The position numbers and the translations under genes were made by a program. The notes beneath the pieces are model-generated. The model saw only the letters and a list, made by a program, of their open reading frames with translations, made no database searches and was not told where the DNA came from. Shown one piece after another: positions 18,792 through 27,687 of a stretch of 64,000 bases of DNA. This DNA comes from Aminipila sp963524205 (GTDB lineage Bacteria; Bacillota; Clostridia; Peptostreptococcales; Anaerovoracaceae), in the NCBI GenBank assembly GCA_963524205.1, contig CAURED010000005.1, positions 127,357 through 191,356 on the forward strand, read 5' to 3'. Each line of letters opens with the position of its first letter. Within the stretch, counting starts at the first letter, position 1.

Positions 18792-20003
18792 ATGCTTACG
18801 TTAGACAAAATATACCATGCAGCTTATGTCTTAAGAGAGGTGGCAAGAAAGACAGATTTGATTTTAGCCCCAGGGCTGAGTCAGGAAAATACTATATATC
18901 TTAAAACAGAAAACCTGCAGGTGACAGGTAGTTTTAAACTTAGAGGAGCTTATTATAAAATAAGCCAACTAAGTGAAGAGGAGAAAAAGCATGGGATTAT
19001 TGCATGCAGTGCAGGAAACCACGCTCAAGGAGTCGCGCTTGCAGCACAAAAAAATGATATTCCTTGTTTAATTTGTATGCCGGATGGAGCTCCATTAAGT
19101 AAAGTGGAAGCAACCAAAAAATATGGAGCCGAGGTCTGTCTAGTGAAGAATACTTATGACGACGCCCATGCAAAGGCAGTGGAAATTCAGAAGGAAGAAG
19201 GAAGAACCATGATTCATCCTTTTGATGATGATGATGTCATAGCCGGACAGGGGACAATTGGACTGGAAATTTTAGATCAGCTTTCCAGCGCAGATGCAGT
19301 AATTGTGCCTGTAGGTGGAGGTGGGTTACTTAGTGGAGTGGCCTTTGCCATAAAAAACCTAAATCCAAATTGTAAGGTTTACGGTGTGCAGGCGGCAGGA
19401 GCCCCCAGCATGTATAAGTCTATAAAAGGTGGAGAGCCAATAACTCTTGATTCTGTCAATACTTTTGCAGATGGCATAGCGGTAAAGCACCCCGGCGACA
19501 TTACCTATGAAATGATTTCAAAATACGTAGATGATATGGCGGTGGTATCAGAAGATGAAATCGCGGCAGCCATACTTGCACTGATGGAAAAGCAAAAGCT
19601 TGTTGCAGAAGGTGCGGGGGCCGTTTCGGTTGCGGCAGCAATGTTTAATAAGTTTAACCTGCATGGAAAAAAGGTGGTATGTCTTGTCAGTGGAGGTAAC
19701 ATTGATGTAAGCTTTTTAAACAGAGTTGTAACAAGAGGCCTGATTATGAGCGGCAGAAGAAGTACAATAACAGTAGAATTAGCAGACAGACCAGGTCAAC
19801 TTTTAAGTGTAAGTGAAATTATCAGCCGCTGTGGTGGTAACGTTGTTACTGTATATCATGATAGAAGCGACCCGAATATGGCAATTAATAGTTGTTTCCT
19901 CAGAGTGGTTATGGAAACAAGAGACAGAGAACAGGCAGCAGAGATAAAACAGGAGTTAATAAAAGCAGGCATGCAGCTTGTGGGAGAAAAGCCACATCAA
20001 TAA
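18792..20003 (+). CDS. ilvA: Threonine ammonia-lyase
   Basis: This PLP enzyme deaminates threonine to 2-oxobutanoate, the precursor for isoleucine. I take the second ATG (18792) because GGGAGGT at 18777-18783 is 8 nt away; the ATG at 18786 would be only 2 nt away. The protein has 403 residues. PLP lysine lies in GSFKLRGAYYK and the phosphate loop in VPVGGGGLLSG. A single C-terminal ACT-like domain (about residues 325-403) gives the short form; it may be biosynthetic or catabolic (tdcB-like). A TATAAT at 18762-18767 is a likely -10 box. It supplies the ilv operon encoded 5 kb away. Confidence 0.93.
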   Translation: MLTLDKIYHAAYVLREVARKTDLILAPGLSQENTIYLKTENLQVTGSFKLRGAYYKISQLSEEEKKHGIIACSAGNHAQGVALAAQKNDIPCLICMPDGAPLSKVEATKKYGAEVCLVKNTYDDAHAKAVEIQKEEGRTMIHPFDDDDVIAGQGTIGLEILDQLSSADAVIVPVGGGGLLSGVAFAIKNLNPNCKVYGVQAAGAPSMYKSIKGGEPITLDSVNTFADGIAVKHPGDITYEMISKYVDDMAVVSEDEIAAAILALMEKQKLVAEGAGAVSVAAAMFNKFNLHGKKVVCLVSGGNIDVSFLNRVVTRGLIMSGRRSTITVELADRPGQLLSVSEIISRCGGNVVTVYHDRSDPNMAINSCFLRVVMETRDREQAAEIKQELIKAGMQLVGEKPHQ

Positions 20004-20023
20004 GCAATAAAAGTATAATGTAT

Positions 20024-20070
20024 AAAGGGCTAAATATCATTTTATAATGGTATTTGGCTCTTCTTTTATT
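20024..20070 (+). terminator. Terminator after ilvA
   Basis: An imperfect long stem (GGGCTAAATA...TATTTGGCTC) is followed by TTCTTTTATTTT. The sequence is recognisably related to the terminator at 28391-28436. Confidence 0.7.
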
Positions 20071-20166
20071 TTATAGAAAACTTTATAATGTTGTGCCCAT
20101 TCAAAGTTAAAACTATATACTAAAGTAAGATCAACAGTAAAATGATCAAATTTAAGGAGGCAGCAT

Positions 20167-20961
20167 ATGAAGCCGATTAGCTATTTACAGACAGATAAAC
20201 GATGGGCTGGTATTGACTATTCTGCCAAAGGTGAAAATACAACAATAGGAGAGTCTGGATGCGGACCATCCTGTATGGCCATGGTGATTGCGACACTTAA
20301 GGATGCAACGGTAACGCCAAAGGAAACGTGTGCATGGGCCCTTAAAGGCGGGTATAAAGCTCTAAATCAAGGCACGTATTATAGCTACTTTGTTCCTGCT
20401 GGAGCAGAATATGGTATTCCTTTAATAAAAGTAAATAAATCTAATATTTATCGTACTAAAAGTACAATGGCCAATGATGCACATGTAAAAGTTGTTGCAG
20501 CATTAAAAGTGGGCAAATGGGTAATTGCCTGTATGGGTAAGGGTAACTGGACAAAGTCAGGACATTATGTTCTGGCATATGGTATTAAAGAAAACAAAGT
20601 ATTAATAAATGATCCAAGCAGCACAAAGGCTGATAGGACTTTTGCAAGTATTGAGCTGTGGCAAAGCCAGGTCAAATACTATTGGATAGTAGAAGTGGAT
20701 AGCATAAGTGAAGAGGAGGAAGTGTCAGTGGTAAGGTATGAAAGACTTAAGGATATTCCCAATAATTACGGATTTGGAGATATTATTGAAATTCTAATGA
20801 ATGCAAAAATAATTAATGGGGACGGCTCGGATACCAGTGGAAATAATGATGTTATAGATTTATCCCTGGATCAGGTCCGTACTTTTGTTATGCTATATCG
20901 TGGCGGTGCTTTTGACCGTAAGCTTATTGAAATGGGTATGCAGCCTGCTGTGAAAATTTAA
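20167..20961 (+). CDS. C39-like cysteine peptidase with phage-lysin-type C-terminal module
   Basis: The 264-residue protein has no signal peptide. Residues 1-175 match the Peptidase_C39_2 fold: catalytic Cys in GESGCGPSCMAMV, His in SGHYVLAYGI and Asp in INDPSS. Residues 190-260 form a separate module (RYERLKDIP...IINGDGS...LSLDQVRTFVMLYRGG) seen at the end of clostridial phage endolysins. A weaker version of the same module ends the M23 enzyme at 46791-47444. An AAGGAGG site precedes the ATG. It stands alone between terminators, so it looks like a stray lysin or a peptidoglycan endopeptidase released without Sec. Confidence 0.78.
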   Translation: MKPISYLQTDKRWAGIDYSAKGENTTIGESGCGPSCMAMVIATLKDATVTPKETCAWALKGGYKALNQGTYYSYFVPAGAEYGIPLIKVNKSNIYRTKSTMANDAHVKVVAALKVGKWVIACMGKGNWTKSGHYVLAYGIKENKVLINDPSSTKADRTFASIELWQSQVKYYWIVEVDSISEEEEVSVVRYERLKDIPNNYGFGDIIEILMNAKIINGDGSDTSGNNDVIDLSLDQVRTFVMLYRGGAFDRKLIEMGMQPAVKI

Positions 20962-21023
20962 ATCAAGGGGGCTAAAGCTTTAGAAATGCAGGGATGTGTT
21001 TTTAAAGCTTTTTATTCATGAAA

Positions 21024-21056
21024 AAGGCCTGGCTACATAGCGTAACCAGGACCTTT
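21024..21056. terminator. Terminator between convergent genes
   Basis: AAAGGCCTGG pairs with CCAGGACCTTT around a short loop, with A and T runs at both sides. It serves the C39 gene and probably the M56 gene on the other strand. Confidence 0.7.
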
Positions 21057-21090
21057 ATCACAAACTATTTTGATTGTTGACTTATATCAT

Positions 21091-23022
21091 TTACTGTTTT
21101 GGATAAATGTTGTTATCATAAGAGCGTGAATCTGTTCCAAATACTAGAATTGGCGAAATAGATTTGTTTTTTACGTTTCTTCCAGCGGTGGCAATATCAT
21201 AATCTCGCATTGTGATATTGTAAATTGTTGCGCCATCAGCAAACCCGAACAAGCCGATTACTTTTGAGTTAGGGTTTGTCATTGTCAGCCCTTTTATTTC
21301 ACAACCGTTTCCGCAATAAGTCCCTGTAAATGGATCTTCGGGGGTTCCTATGGGTTCCCATTCAGCCGTTGACATTTGTATATCGGCAACCTGAATATAG
21401 TTTTTATTAAGGCTATAATTCCCTTGACCGATTGACCGCAGTTGTGTTTCGTTTTCTACTTGATAATATTTTTTCCCAGCTAAAACGAAAGTGCCCATTG
21501 TCAATTTTTCATTTGGATTGCCGATAATTTTGGGATAAACCCGATTGTCCGTTAATGTGACGTTGCTAGGAACGGCACAAATCGGGTCAGCTTTCTTCTC
21601 TGCTATGTTTTTTCCAGCTGATGATATGTCTATATCTCTTAATTCAATATTGTGTAGGTTTGCGCCTTTAGCATATCCGAAAAAACCGGTTACTTTTGTG
21701 TTGGGATTAGTCATAGTCAAGCCCTTGATATTGAAGCCATTTCCATCAAAAGTTCCAGTAAAAGGCTTAGTAGCAGTTCCGATAGGCACCCATTCGTCAG
21801 TGGATAGAACAATATCGTTCGCAAGCATATACAGTTTGTCTAAGCTATTGCGGCCTGTACCGATGGAACGCAGCCCTTTTTCGGTATAAACGAAGTAAAT
21901 AGTTTTATTATTAATTATTCCGCCAGCTTCAATATCGGGGTCACTAGCTGCCCCATGGCTAATGTTGACAGCAGCATACGCGCCTGAAAAAGTAAAACCG
22001 CAAACCAGTACGACCGTAAGTAGTAATGATATGCATATGCCCCACTTCCTTTTTTTCTTAAATTTCATAATAGCGTCTAACCTCTCTTTCAGCAACTCGA
22101 CACTTTCAGTAAGCGTGACGGAAGCAAGGGAGTTTTCGTAATGCCCGCCTGTTTTTATTGCTTCAATCAACGTATCACCATAAGCGTGTTTTTCTTTTTC
22201 TGTCAGTCCTTTAATGACTGTTTCATCACAAGATAACTCACATGCTTTGCTTATTTCCCGTCCCATTAAACGTACGGCAGGGTTAAACCAATGGACGCAG
22301 ATGGTGATTTGTATTAGCCATTTATAAAACATGTCCCGTCGTTTATAGTGGGTTAGTTCATGCAAAATTGTGTAATCAAAATCAGAATCCGATAGTTTTA
22401 TGGTAGGGAGCATAATGCAAGGTCGGAAAAAGCCAATAAGCAAAGGGGATGAAATCAGGGGATTTGTGTAAATTAAAACCGCCCTTTTTATACCTTCTTG
22501 TTCTACTAATTTGCCCAAACGCTCCCAATGCTTAATATCCGACACTTCAACCCGCCCAGCTTTTATATACTTCACAAAACTTTGATAGATGGTTATTTTT
22601 CGAATTAACAGCATGGCTGCCACAAATAGCCAGATCAGCAAAGCATTTGGTATCACCTTATCAAGTATGCTTTGGACTACCGGCACAATGGCTTTTGGTC
22701 CCTGAGCGTTTGTCATATCACCTTGATTTACGTTCTGATAATTACTTTCGTTGTAAGTTGACAAGTCCGGCACATTTTGTTTAGAGGCTTCTATCATTTT
22801 TGATTGTGGAATAACATTGTCAATTTGCTGGAATACATTTCCTACAAGGTTTGTTTCCAGCGTAAAGGGCAGCAACAAACGGGCAATCACAATCAGCCAA
22901 ATGTAATACTGCCAGCTTTTGCTGATTTTATGCCTGATTAATGGCTTGCAAAGGATAAGAATGAAAATTAACAATGTGCCAGAAATAGATAAGGATAGTA
23001 ATACTTTTAGCAGTTCGTTCAT
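21091..23022 (-). CDS. M56 (BlaR1/MecR1-type) membrane metallopeptidase sensor with repeated C-terminal domain
   Basis: The protein has 643 residues from the ATG at 23022, which overlaps the blaI-like stop as ATGA and has GGGGAAAG upstream. The N-terminal half is a four-helix membrane domain with the M56 zinc site HELTH in TILHELTHYKRRD. A further membrane helix lies near residues 325-350 (ICISLLLTVVLVCGFTFSG). The extracellular part is not a penicillin-binding domain: it holds two copies of a GLUG-like beta repeat (LRSIGTGRNSL and LRSIGQGNYSL; WVPIGTATKPFTGTFDGNG and WEPIGTPEDPFTGTYCGNG). The cue is therefore probably not a beta-lactam. Confidence 0.88.
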   Translation of the reverse strand: MNELLKVLLSLSISGTLLIFILILCKPLIRHKISKSWQYYIWLIVIARLLLPFTLETNLVGNVFQQIDNVIPQSKMIEASKQNVPDLSTYNESNYQNVNQGDMTNAQGPKAIVPVVQSILDKVIPNALLIWLFVAAMLLIRKITIYQSFVKYIKAGRVEVSDIKHWERLGKLVEQEGIKRAVLIYTNPLISSPLLIGFFRPCIMLPTIKLSDSDFDYTILHELTHYKRRDMFYKWLIQITICVHWFNPAVRLMGREISKACELSCDETVIKGLTEKEKHAYGDTLIEAIKTGGHYENSLASVTLTESVELLKERLDAIMKFKKKRKWGICISLLLTVVLVCGFTFSGAYAAVNISHGAASDPDIEAGGIINNKTIYFVYTEKGLRSIGTGRNSLDKLYMLANDIVLSTDEWVPIGTATKPFTGTFDGNGFNIKGLTMTNPNTKVTGFFGYAKGANLHNIELRDIDISSAGKNIAEKKADPICAVPSNVTLTDNRVYPKIIGNPNEKLTMGTFVLAGKKYYQVENETQLRSIGQGNYSLNKNYIQVADIQMSTAEWEPIGTPEDPFTGTYCGNGCEIKGLTMTNPNSKVIGLFGFADGATIYNITMRDYDIATAGRNVKNKSISPILVFGTDSRSYDNNIYPKQ

Positions 23023-23399
23023 TCTTTCCCCTGGTCCTCTCTCCAATGTTTTTTTAATCGTTCGTATTCATCGGCTGAAATTAAATCCTTTTGAATCAAT
23101 GTGGCAATTAAGTTTTTGGCATTTCCCTCGTAAATCTTTTCTAAGAAAGTTTCCGTTTGCACAGCACGGTACTCTGCTTCAGAAACCAGAGCAGTATACT
23201 TGTTCCGATGGCCAATCTTGCTAATTTTCAGGAATCCTTTTTCAATCAGGCGGGATAACAAAGAAATAATCGTGTTTTTAGTTGCTGGTGTCCCTTTCGT
23301 TTCCAGAGCTTCCACGATTTCAGCGTAAAGGGCTGATCCGCTATTTGCCCAAATGGTTTTCATAAGTTCTAATTCAAAATCTGACACCTGCTGTATCAT
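23019..23399 (-). CDS. BlaI/MecI/CopY-family repressor
   Basis: The protein has 126 residues from the ATG at 23399, with GAGGAGAA upstream. It has the winged-helix Penicillinase_R fold: SDFELELMKTIWANSG at the start, the recognition helix region TKNTIISLLSRLIEKGFL and wing KISKIGHRNKYTALV. The family is cleaved by the partner M56 protease, which lifts repression. The stop overlaps the M56 start (ATGA), typical of these pairs. It probably represses its own operon through the repeats at 23427-23463. Confidence 0.9.
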   Translation of the reverse strand: MIQQVSDFELELMKTIWANSGSALYAEIVEALETKGTPATKNTIISLLSRLIEKGFLKISKIGHRNKYTALVSEAEYRAVQTETFLEKIYEGNAKNLIATLIQKDLISADEYERLKKHWREDQGKE

Positions 23400-23426
23400 T
23401 TTGATTCTCCTCTCTAAGATGGCATG

Positions 23427-23470
23427 TTGCACTCTAAATACAAGATAGCACTTTGCACTCTAACTGTCAA
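23427..23470 (-). promoter_or_regulatory. Promoter of the BlaI/M56 operon with repeated operator
   Basis: On the minus strand, TTGACA (23470-23465), a 17-nt spacer and TATCTT (23447-23442) form the promoter. The 11-mer TTAGAGTGCAA occurs twice as a direct repeat, once inside the spacer (23463-23453) and once just downstream of the -10 (23437-23427). Occupancy would block RNA polymerase, so these are likely operators. Confidence 0.7.
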
Positions 23471-23579
23471 CCAATATTATGAAAATATCATATTACATAT
23501 ATTACGCTATTTTTGTGTGGAAAATTTCAATAAATAAGATAAAAAAACATAATCTGATTGAATAATCAATAAATTTTAA

Positions 23580-23655
23580 GAAGAGGCATATTTTGAAGTA
23601 GGTAAAGATGCGGACATAATTGTTGCAAAAGGTACTCCTTTTGAGAATGGAGGTA
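23580..23655 (+). pseudogene. Remnant of an amidohydrolase C-terminus
   Basis: One frame reads EVGKDADIIVAKGTPFE at 23595-23645, preceded in frame by a stop at 23577-23579. This is the conserved closing segment of the amidohydrolase superfamily; compare EVGKYADFAVFEENPFD in the intact gene at 41515-42948. Nothing upstream of 23577 continues the homology, so only about 20 codons survive. The fragment sits directly before the aldehyde dehydrogenase gene. An ancestral amidohydrolase-aldehyde dehydrogenase operon seems to have been cut, perhaps when the BlaI/M56 block arrived. Confidence 0.6.
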
Positions 23656-23658
23656 AGT

Positions 23659-25140
23659 GTGAGAAATGTAAAACGAATGTTTATAAACGGGCAGTGGGTA
23701 TTGTCTTCTTCAGAAAAGACGAGGGACATAATGAACCCTGCAACAGGGGAAATCGTTGCAGTTGTAACAGAAGGCGAAGATAATGATGTCATACTCGCCA
23801 TAGAAGCAGCTAAAGCTGCCTTCAAAGACAGTTCTGTATGGAGAAATATGAGTGCCGAAGAACGTGGTGCATTATTGTATAAAATTGCAGATTTAATTGA
23901 AAAAAGGATAGATGAAATAGCAAGGACAGAGAGTATAAATACAGGAAAACTATTTAGAGAAACAAGATACGATGATGTGTATGCTGCCATAGGAGCCTTT
24001 AGATATTATGGTGGGATTGCAGCTTCTCTACAGGGGCATACGTCCAATAATTCAAATAATCTGTTATCAATGACAATTAGAGAACCTATAGGTATTTGCA
24101 GCATAATTGTACCGTGGAATTACCCTTTGGGAACTGCATCAGCAAGTATAGCACCGGCATTGGCAGCGGGCAATACCGTAATCGTAAAGCCATCTTCCCT
24201 TACTCCTTTAACAACCATTATGCTTTTTGAAATTTTTGAAGAAGCGGGCTTACCGGCAGGGGCTGCAAATCTGGTTTTGGGTTCCGGCAGTAACATTGGA
24301 AAGGAATTAATTACAAACAAAAATATAAACAAGATTGTTTTTACAGGCAGCACAAAAACTGGTATGGATATTGTTAGAGACTCATCATCAAGTTTAAAAA
24401 AAATGGCACTTGAGCTGGGAGGTAAATCTCCAGTTATAGTGTTTGATGACGTGGATATAGATTTAGTCGTAGATAATGTTATGTTTGGCATATTTTTGAG
24501 TCAAGGTCAGGTCTGTGTGGCGGGTTCAAGGCTTTTGGTTCAGGACGGTATATATGATAAGTTGGTTGAAACCTTAGTAAAAAGAGTAGGCTCAATAAAG
24601 ATTGGAATGCCTTTTGATGAGACCGCAGAATTTGGCCCGTTGATTTCAAAAGAGCATATGGCTTACGTATTGAATTATATAGAGGTGGGAATAAAAGAAG
24701 ACGCCAAGCTGGCAGTGGGAGGCAAGAGAATAGTTGACGGAGATTTTGAAAAAGGATGCTTTGTTGAGCCCACTGTGTTTATAGATTGTAAAAGCAATAT
24801 GAGAATAGTTAAGGAAGAAATATTCGGACCGGTTTTGACAGTTCAGAGTTTTTCAACTGAACAAGAAGCTATAGATATAGCTAATGACACTATTTATGGA
24901 TTGGCAGGAGCTGTATTTACAAAGGATATTGGGAAAGCTCTAAGAGTGTGTAAGTTTATAAAGTCTGGATTATTATGGGTGAATACATATTTAGAAGCTG
25001 GCTCAAGCCTTCCAGTGAGTCCATATAAGCAAAGTGGCATAGGAGTTATGGGCGGAATACAAGGTTTGGAAGAGTTTACTATTTTAAAACAGATTAATAT
25101 GAGTTTAAACCTTAAAAAAACCAATTGGTTTTCAGAATGA
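23659..25140 (+). CDS. NAD(P)-dependent aldehyde dehydrogenase (betaine-aldehyde dehydrogenase-like)
   Basis: The protein has about 494 residues if the GTG at 23659 is used, which lies 5 nt after GGAGG; earlier in-frame ATGs (23620, 23647) fall in the amidohydrolase remnant and lack a site. The cofactor region IIVPWNYPLG, the catalytic Glu in ALELGGKSPVIV, and the catalytic Cys in SQGQVCVAGSR are intact, as is EEIFGPVLTVQ. The family oxidises an aldehyde to its acid. The substrate is not clear; the GPH symporter and TetR gene downstream suggest a catabolic locus. Confidence 0.92.
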   Translation: MRNVKRMFINGQWVLSSSEKTRDIMNPATGEIVAVVTEGEDNDVILAIEAAKAAFKDSSVWRNMSAEERGALLYKIADLIEKRIDEIARTESINTGKLFRETRYDDVYAAIGAFRYYGGIAASLQGHTSNNSNNLLSMTIREPIGICSIIVPWNYPLGTASASIAPALAAGNTVIVKPSSLTPLTTIMLFEIFEEAGLPAGAANLVLGSGSNIGKELITNKNINKIVFTGSTKTGMDIVRDSSSSLKKMALELGGKSPVIVFDDVDIDLVVDNVMFGIFLSQGQVCVAGSRLLVQDGIYDKLVETLVKRVGSIKIGMPFDETAEFGPLISKEHMAYVLNYIEVGIKEDAKLAVGGKRIVDGDFEKGCFVEPTVFIDCKSNMRIVKEEIFGPVLTVQSFSTEQEAIDIANDTIYGLAGAVFTKDIGKALRVCKFIKSGLLWVNTYLEAGSSLPVSPYKQSGIGVMGGIQGLEEFTILKQINMSLNLKKTNWFSE

Positions 25141-25164
25141 TGATAAAAAGAAAGAAGGCGGGCT

Positions 25165-26148
25165 ATGAAAAATACAGCTGAAATTATAGATGACAGAAAT
25201 GTAAAGTCTGTTATGGTCAGAATTCCTAAATTTAAAATATCCGACGTTATTGAAGGAGGCGCTGGTGTTACGCATCCAGCATTTATAGTGGACGGTAATG
25301 AGGTAGAGGCAATATATATAAGCAAATATCAAAATACGGTTATTGATGGATTGGCGTATAGCTTACCAAACAAGGATCCAGAAGTTTTTGTCACTATAGA
25401 GGAAGCGCGAAACTATTGTAAAAATAAGGGTAAGGGGTGGCATCTCATGACTAACGATGAATGGGCGGCTGTAGCCCTTTTATCAAAAAAGAACAATACC
25501 CTTCCTAGAGGAAATAATAATTATGGTAAAGATTACCGATGTGAAGATCAAGAAGGAACATTATCAGAAAATAAACCGTGTCCAATCGAAGGAAAGCCTT
25601 TTAGAATCCTTACGGGCTCAGGGCCTGTTGAATGGAGTCATGATGGGACAACAGACGGCATCTATGACATGAACGGTAATGTTTGGGAATGGGTCGATGG
25701 CATTCGTACAGTTGACTGCGAATTACAGCTTAGGAGCCAAAGTGACGGTGCATGGCGTGCACTTGACGGTTGGGGAAATTTTTGTAAAGCAGATAGTGAA
25801 AAATCTTTAAAATATAAGGCTTTGAACACAGATGGCACACTAATGTTATCGATATCTGCAAGCGACGAACAAACGGACAAGGAAGCACTAATTAGCATGT
25901 ATAAGGCTGTAAAAACCGATGCAGATGAGGTCTTTGCCAAAAAACTTATGCCTATGGCTCTGATTCCAGAAGGTGATAAATATGAGGAAGATGTGGTGGC
26001 TGTCAACGTAAAAGGAACATATAACGCTATACGTGGAGGTTATTGGGTAAATAAAGAAAATGCAGGAGTATTTGCGTTGGGATTCATATTGAAAGACGAT
26101 GAAAACTATTTTGATGTTGGATTCAGATGTGCGTATTATGAGCAATAG
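25165..26148 (+). CDS. SUMF1/C-type-lectin-fold protein resembling DGR variable proteins
   Basis: The 327-residue protein shows the formylglycine-generating-enzyme (SUMF1) fold: HLMTNDEWAAVALLSKK, GIYDMNGNVWEWVDG and a C-terminal RGGYWVNKENAGVFALGF...VGFRCA. The paired cysteines of true formylglycine-generating enzyme are absent, so sulfatase maturation is unlikely. The C-terminal layout (RGG.W, AGVFAL, GFRCA) closely follows ligand-binding proteins diversified by retroelements, yet no reverse transcriptase or template repeat is in the window. It lies 24 bases after the aldehyde dehydrogenase and is probably cotranscribed. The function is not known. Confidence 0.75.
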   Translation: MKNTAEIIDDRNVKSVMVRIPKFKISDVIEGGAGVTHPAFIVDGNEVEAIYISKYQNTVIDGLAYSLPNKDPEVFVTIEEARNYCKNKGKGWHLMTNDEWAAVALLSKKNNTLPRGNNNYGKDYRCEDQEGTLSENKPCPIEGKPFRILTGSGPVEWSHDGTTDGIYDMNGNVWEWVDGIRTVDCELQLRSQSDGAWRALDGWGNFCKADSEKSLKYKALNTDGTLMLSISASDEQTDKEALISMYKAVKTDADEVFAKKLMPMALIPEGDKYEEDVVAVNVKGTYNAIRGGYWVNKENAGVFALGFILKDDENYFDVGFRCAYYEQ

Positions 26149-26172
26149 AACATAGAGAAGGAGAATAAGCAG

Positions 26173-27621
26173 TTGAGTAAAGATTTTGAAACAAAAATTA
26201 TAACTGAGAAGCTTGACCTTAAAACCATAGTAATGTATGGAATCGGAGGTATGGGAGAAGACATAGCGTACAATATATTCTATATGTTTTTCATCTTCTT
26301 TTTAACTAGTGTTGCAGGGATAAATCCAGCAGCAGCAGGGACAATATCACTTATTGCAGTAATGTGGGATGCAATAACAGATCCAATAGTGGGATATCTA
26401 TCAGACAGATATAAAGGAAATAAATTTGGAAAGAGAGCCAATTTTATATTAGGAGGAGCTATTCCTCTGGGTTTATTTGTTTTTATCCTGTTTTGTGATG
26501 TGAATCTTGGGCAGACAGCAAAGATTTTATATTTTATTATGATAAATATAGCTTTCTGGATGTTTTTTACCATAGTTGATATACCGTACATAGCTGTAGC
26601 ATCAGAAGTAACTGATGATTACGATTCTAAAACAAGGCTGAGGACTTCTGTGCTTTTATTTTCAGCATTTGGTCAGGTAATTTTAACAGTAGGCATATTA
26701 AAATTTATGGACTTTATGGCACTTCAGGGCAAAAGTGACGTTTTGACGTGGAAAATAATTGGTGCCGTTTTAGGAACGGTAACAGCCATTGCATTTCTTA
26801 CAACAGCTGTTGCACTTCGAGGAAAAGAGCGAAATGTGGTTAATGAAGAAGCAATAAAAGACAGCCATAGCGGTGGATTTATTCAAGTAGCCTTTAAGGA
26901 TGCTAAGGATTTATTTCATATAAAGCAGTACAGACTGACTGCGTGTATGGGATTTTTATATAATGTGTTTTTGGGTGTATCTAACAGCTCTTTATTATAT
27001 TTTTTAATGTTTACATGTAGATTTGAAAACAATCAGATAGCTATGGTGAACTTCTGGCCTGGAATTATTTCTATAATGTTTATCGTGCCCATGGGAAATC
27101 TTATAGTTAAACTGGGTAAAAAATCGGGAATGTTGATAGGATTTATAATTCTATTTGTGTACTCAGCCATTTTATGTTTTATAACTCCAAGCACATTACT
27201 TATGATGGTACTTCTAATATGCTTATGTCTGGCTTCTGCATCATTTTGGATTATAATATATGCTATGAATTTTGACATAGCTGAAATATATGAATTTAAG
27301 TACGGAAAAAGAAGAGAGGGGCTAATCATTTCACTAAGCTCATTTTTAACAAAAGCAGGAGTTGCTATAGGTATGTGGCTAAATGGAATAGTAATGTCAT
27401 TACTTAAGGTCGATCCTACCGTTGAAGTGGTCACTGAAAATATGAGTTCGGCATTAAGAGTGATTTATGCAGGGATTCCAATGGGTATAATCTTTGCCAT
27501 GATCGTTGTATGTTCACGGTACAAAGTTAATAAAAACAATATAACAGAGTTGCAGCAGGCTTTAAAGCTAAAAAAGGGCGGAGAGGAATATTCTATAGAG
27601 GTTTTTAAAAACATTTTATAG
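26173..27621 (+). CDS. GPH-family (glycoside-pentoside-hexuronide) cation symporter
   Basis: The 482-residue protein has about 12 hydrophobic segments and the MelB-like signatures MWDAITDPIVGYLSDR and GKRANFILGGAIPLG in the loop after helix 2. The start is TTG, with a GAAGGAG site 9 nt upstream; no ATG fits better. Members carry sugars or, less often, other organic solutes with Na+ or H+. It follows the SUMF1-like gene by 25 bases. Solute specificity cannot be read from sequence, though the aldehyde dehydrogenase suggests a compound metabolised through an aldehyde. Confidence 0.87.
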   Translation: MSKDFETKIITEKLDLKTIVMYGIGGMGEDIAYNIFYMFFIFFLTSVAGINPAAAGTISLIAVMWDAITDPIVGYLSDRYKGNKFGKRANFILGGAIPLGLFVFILFCDVNLGQTAKILYFIMINIAFWMFFTIVDIPYIAVASEVTDDYDSKTRLRTSVLLFSAFGQVILTVGILKFMDFMALQGKSDVLTWKIIGAVLGTVTAIAFLTTAVALRGKERNVVNEEAIKDSHSGGFIQVAFKDAKDLFHIKQYRLTACMGFLYNVFLGVSNSSLLYFLMFTCRFENNQIAMVNFWPGIISIMFIVPMGNLIVKLGKKSGMLIGFIILFVYSAILCFITPSTLLMMVLLICLCLASASFWIIIYAMNFDIAEIYEFKYGKRREGLIISLSSFLTKAGVAIGMWLNGIVMSLLKVDPTVEVVTENMSSALRVIYAGIPMGIIFAMIVVCSRYKVNKNNITELQQALKLKKGGEEYSIEVFKNIL

Positions 27622-27687
27622 CGGCCAAATACTCAAGAACCAGATTGAAAAAATAAAAATATAATTATAAAAATGGGGAAGAAGTAA

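Noticed and set aside
25165..26148. True formylglycine-generating enzyme
   Set aside because: The active-site cysteine pair is absent and no sulfatase gene is nearby.
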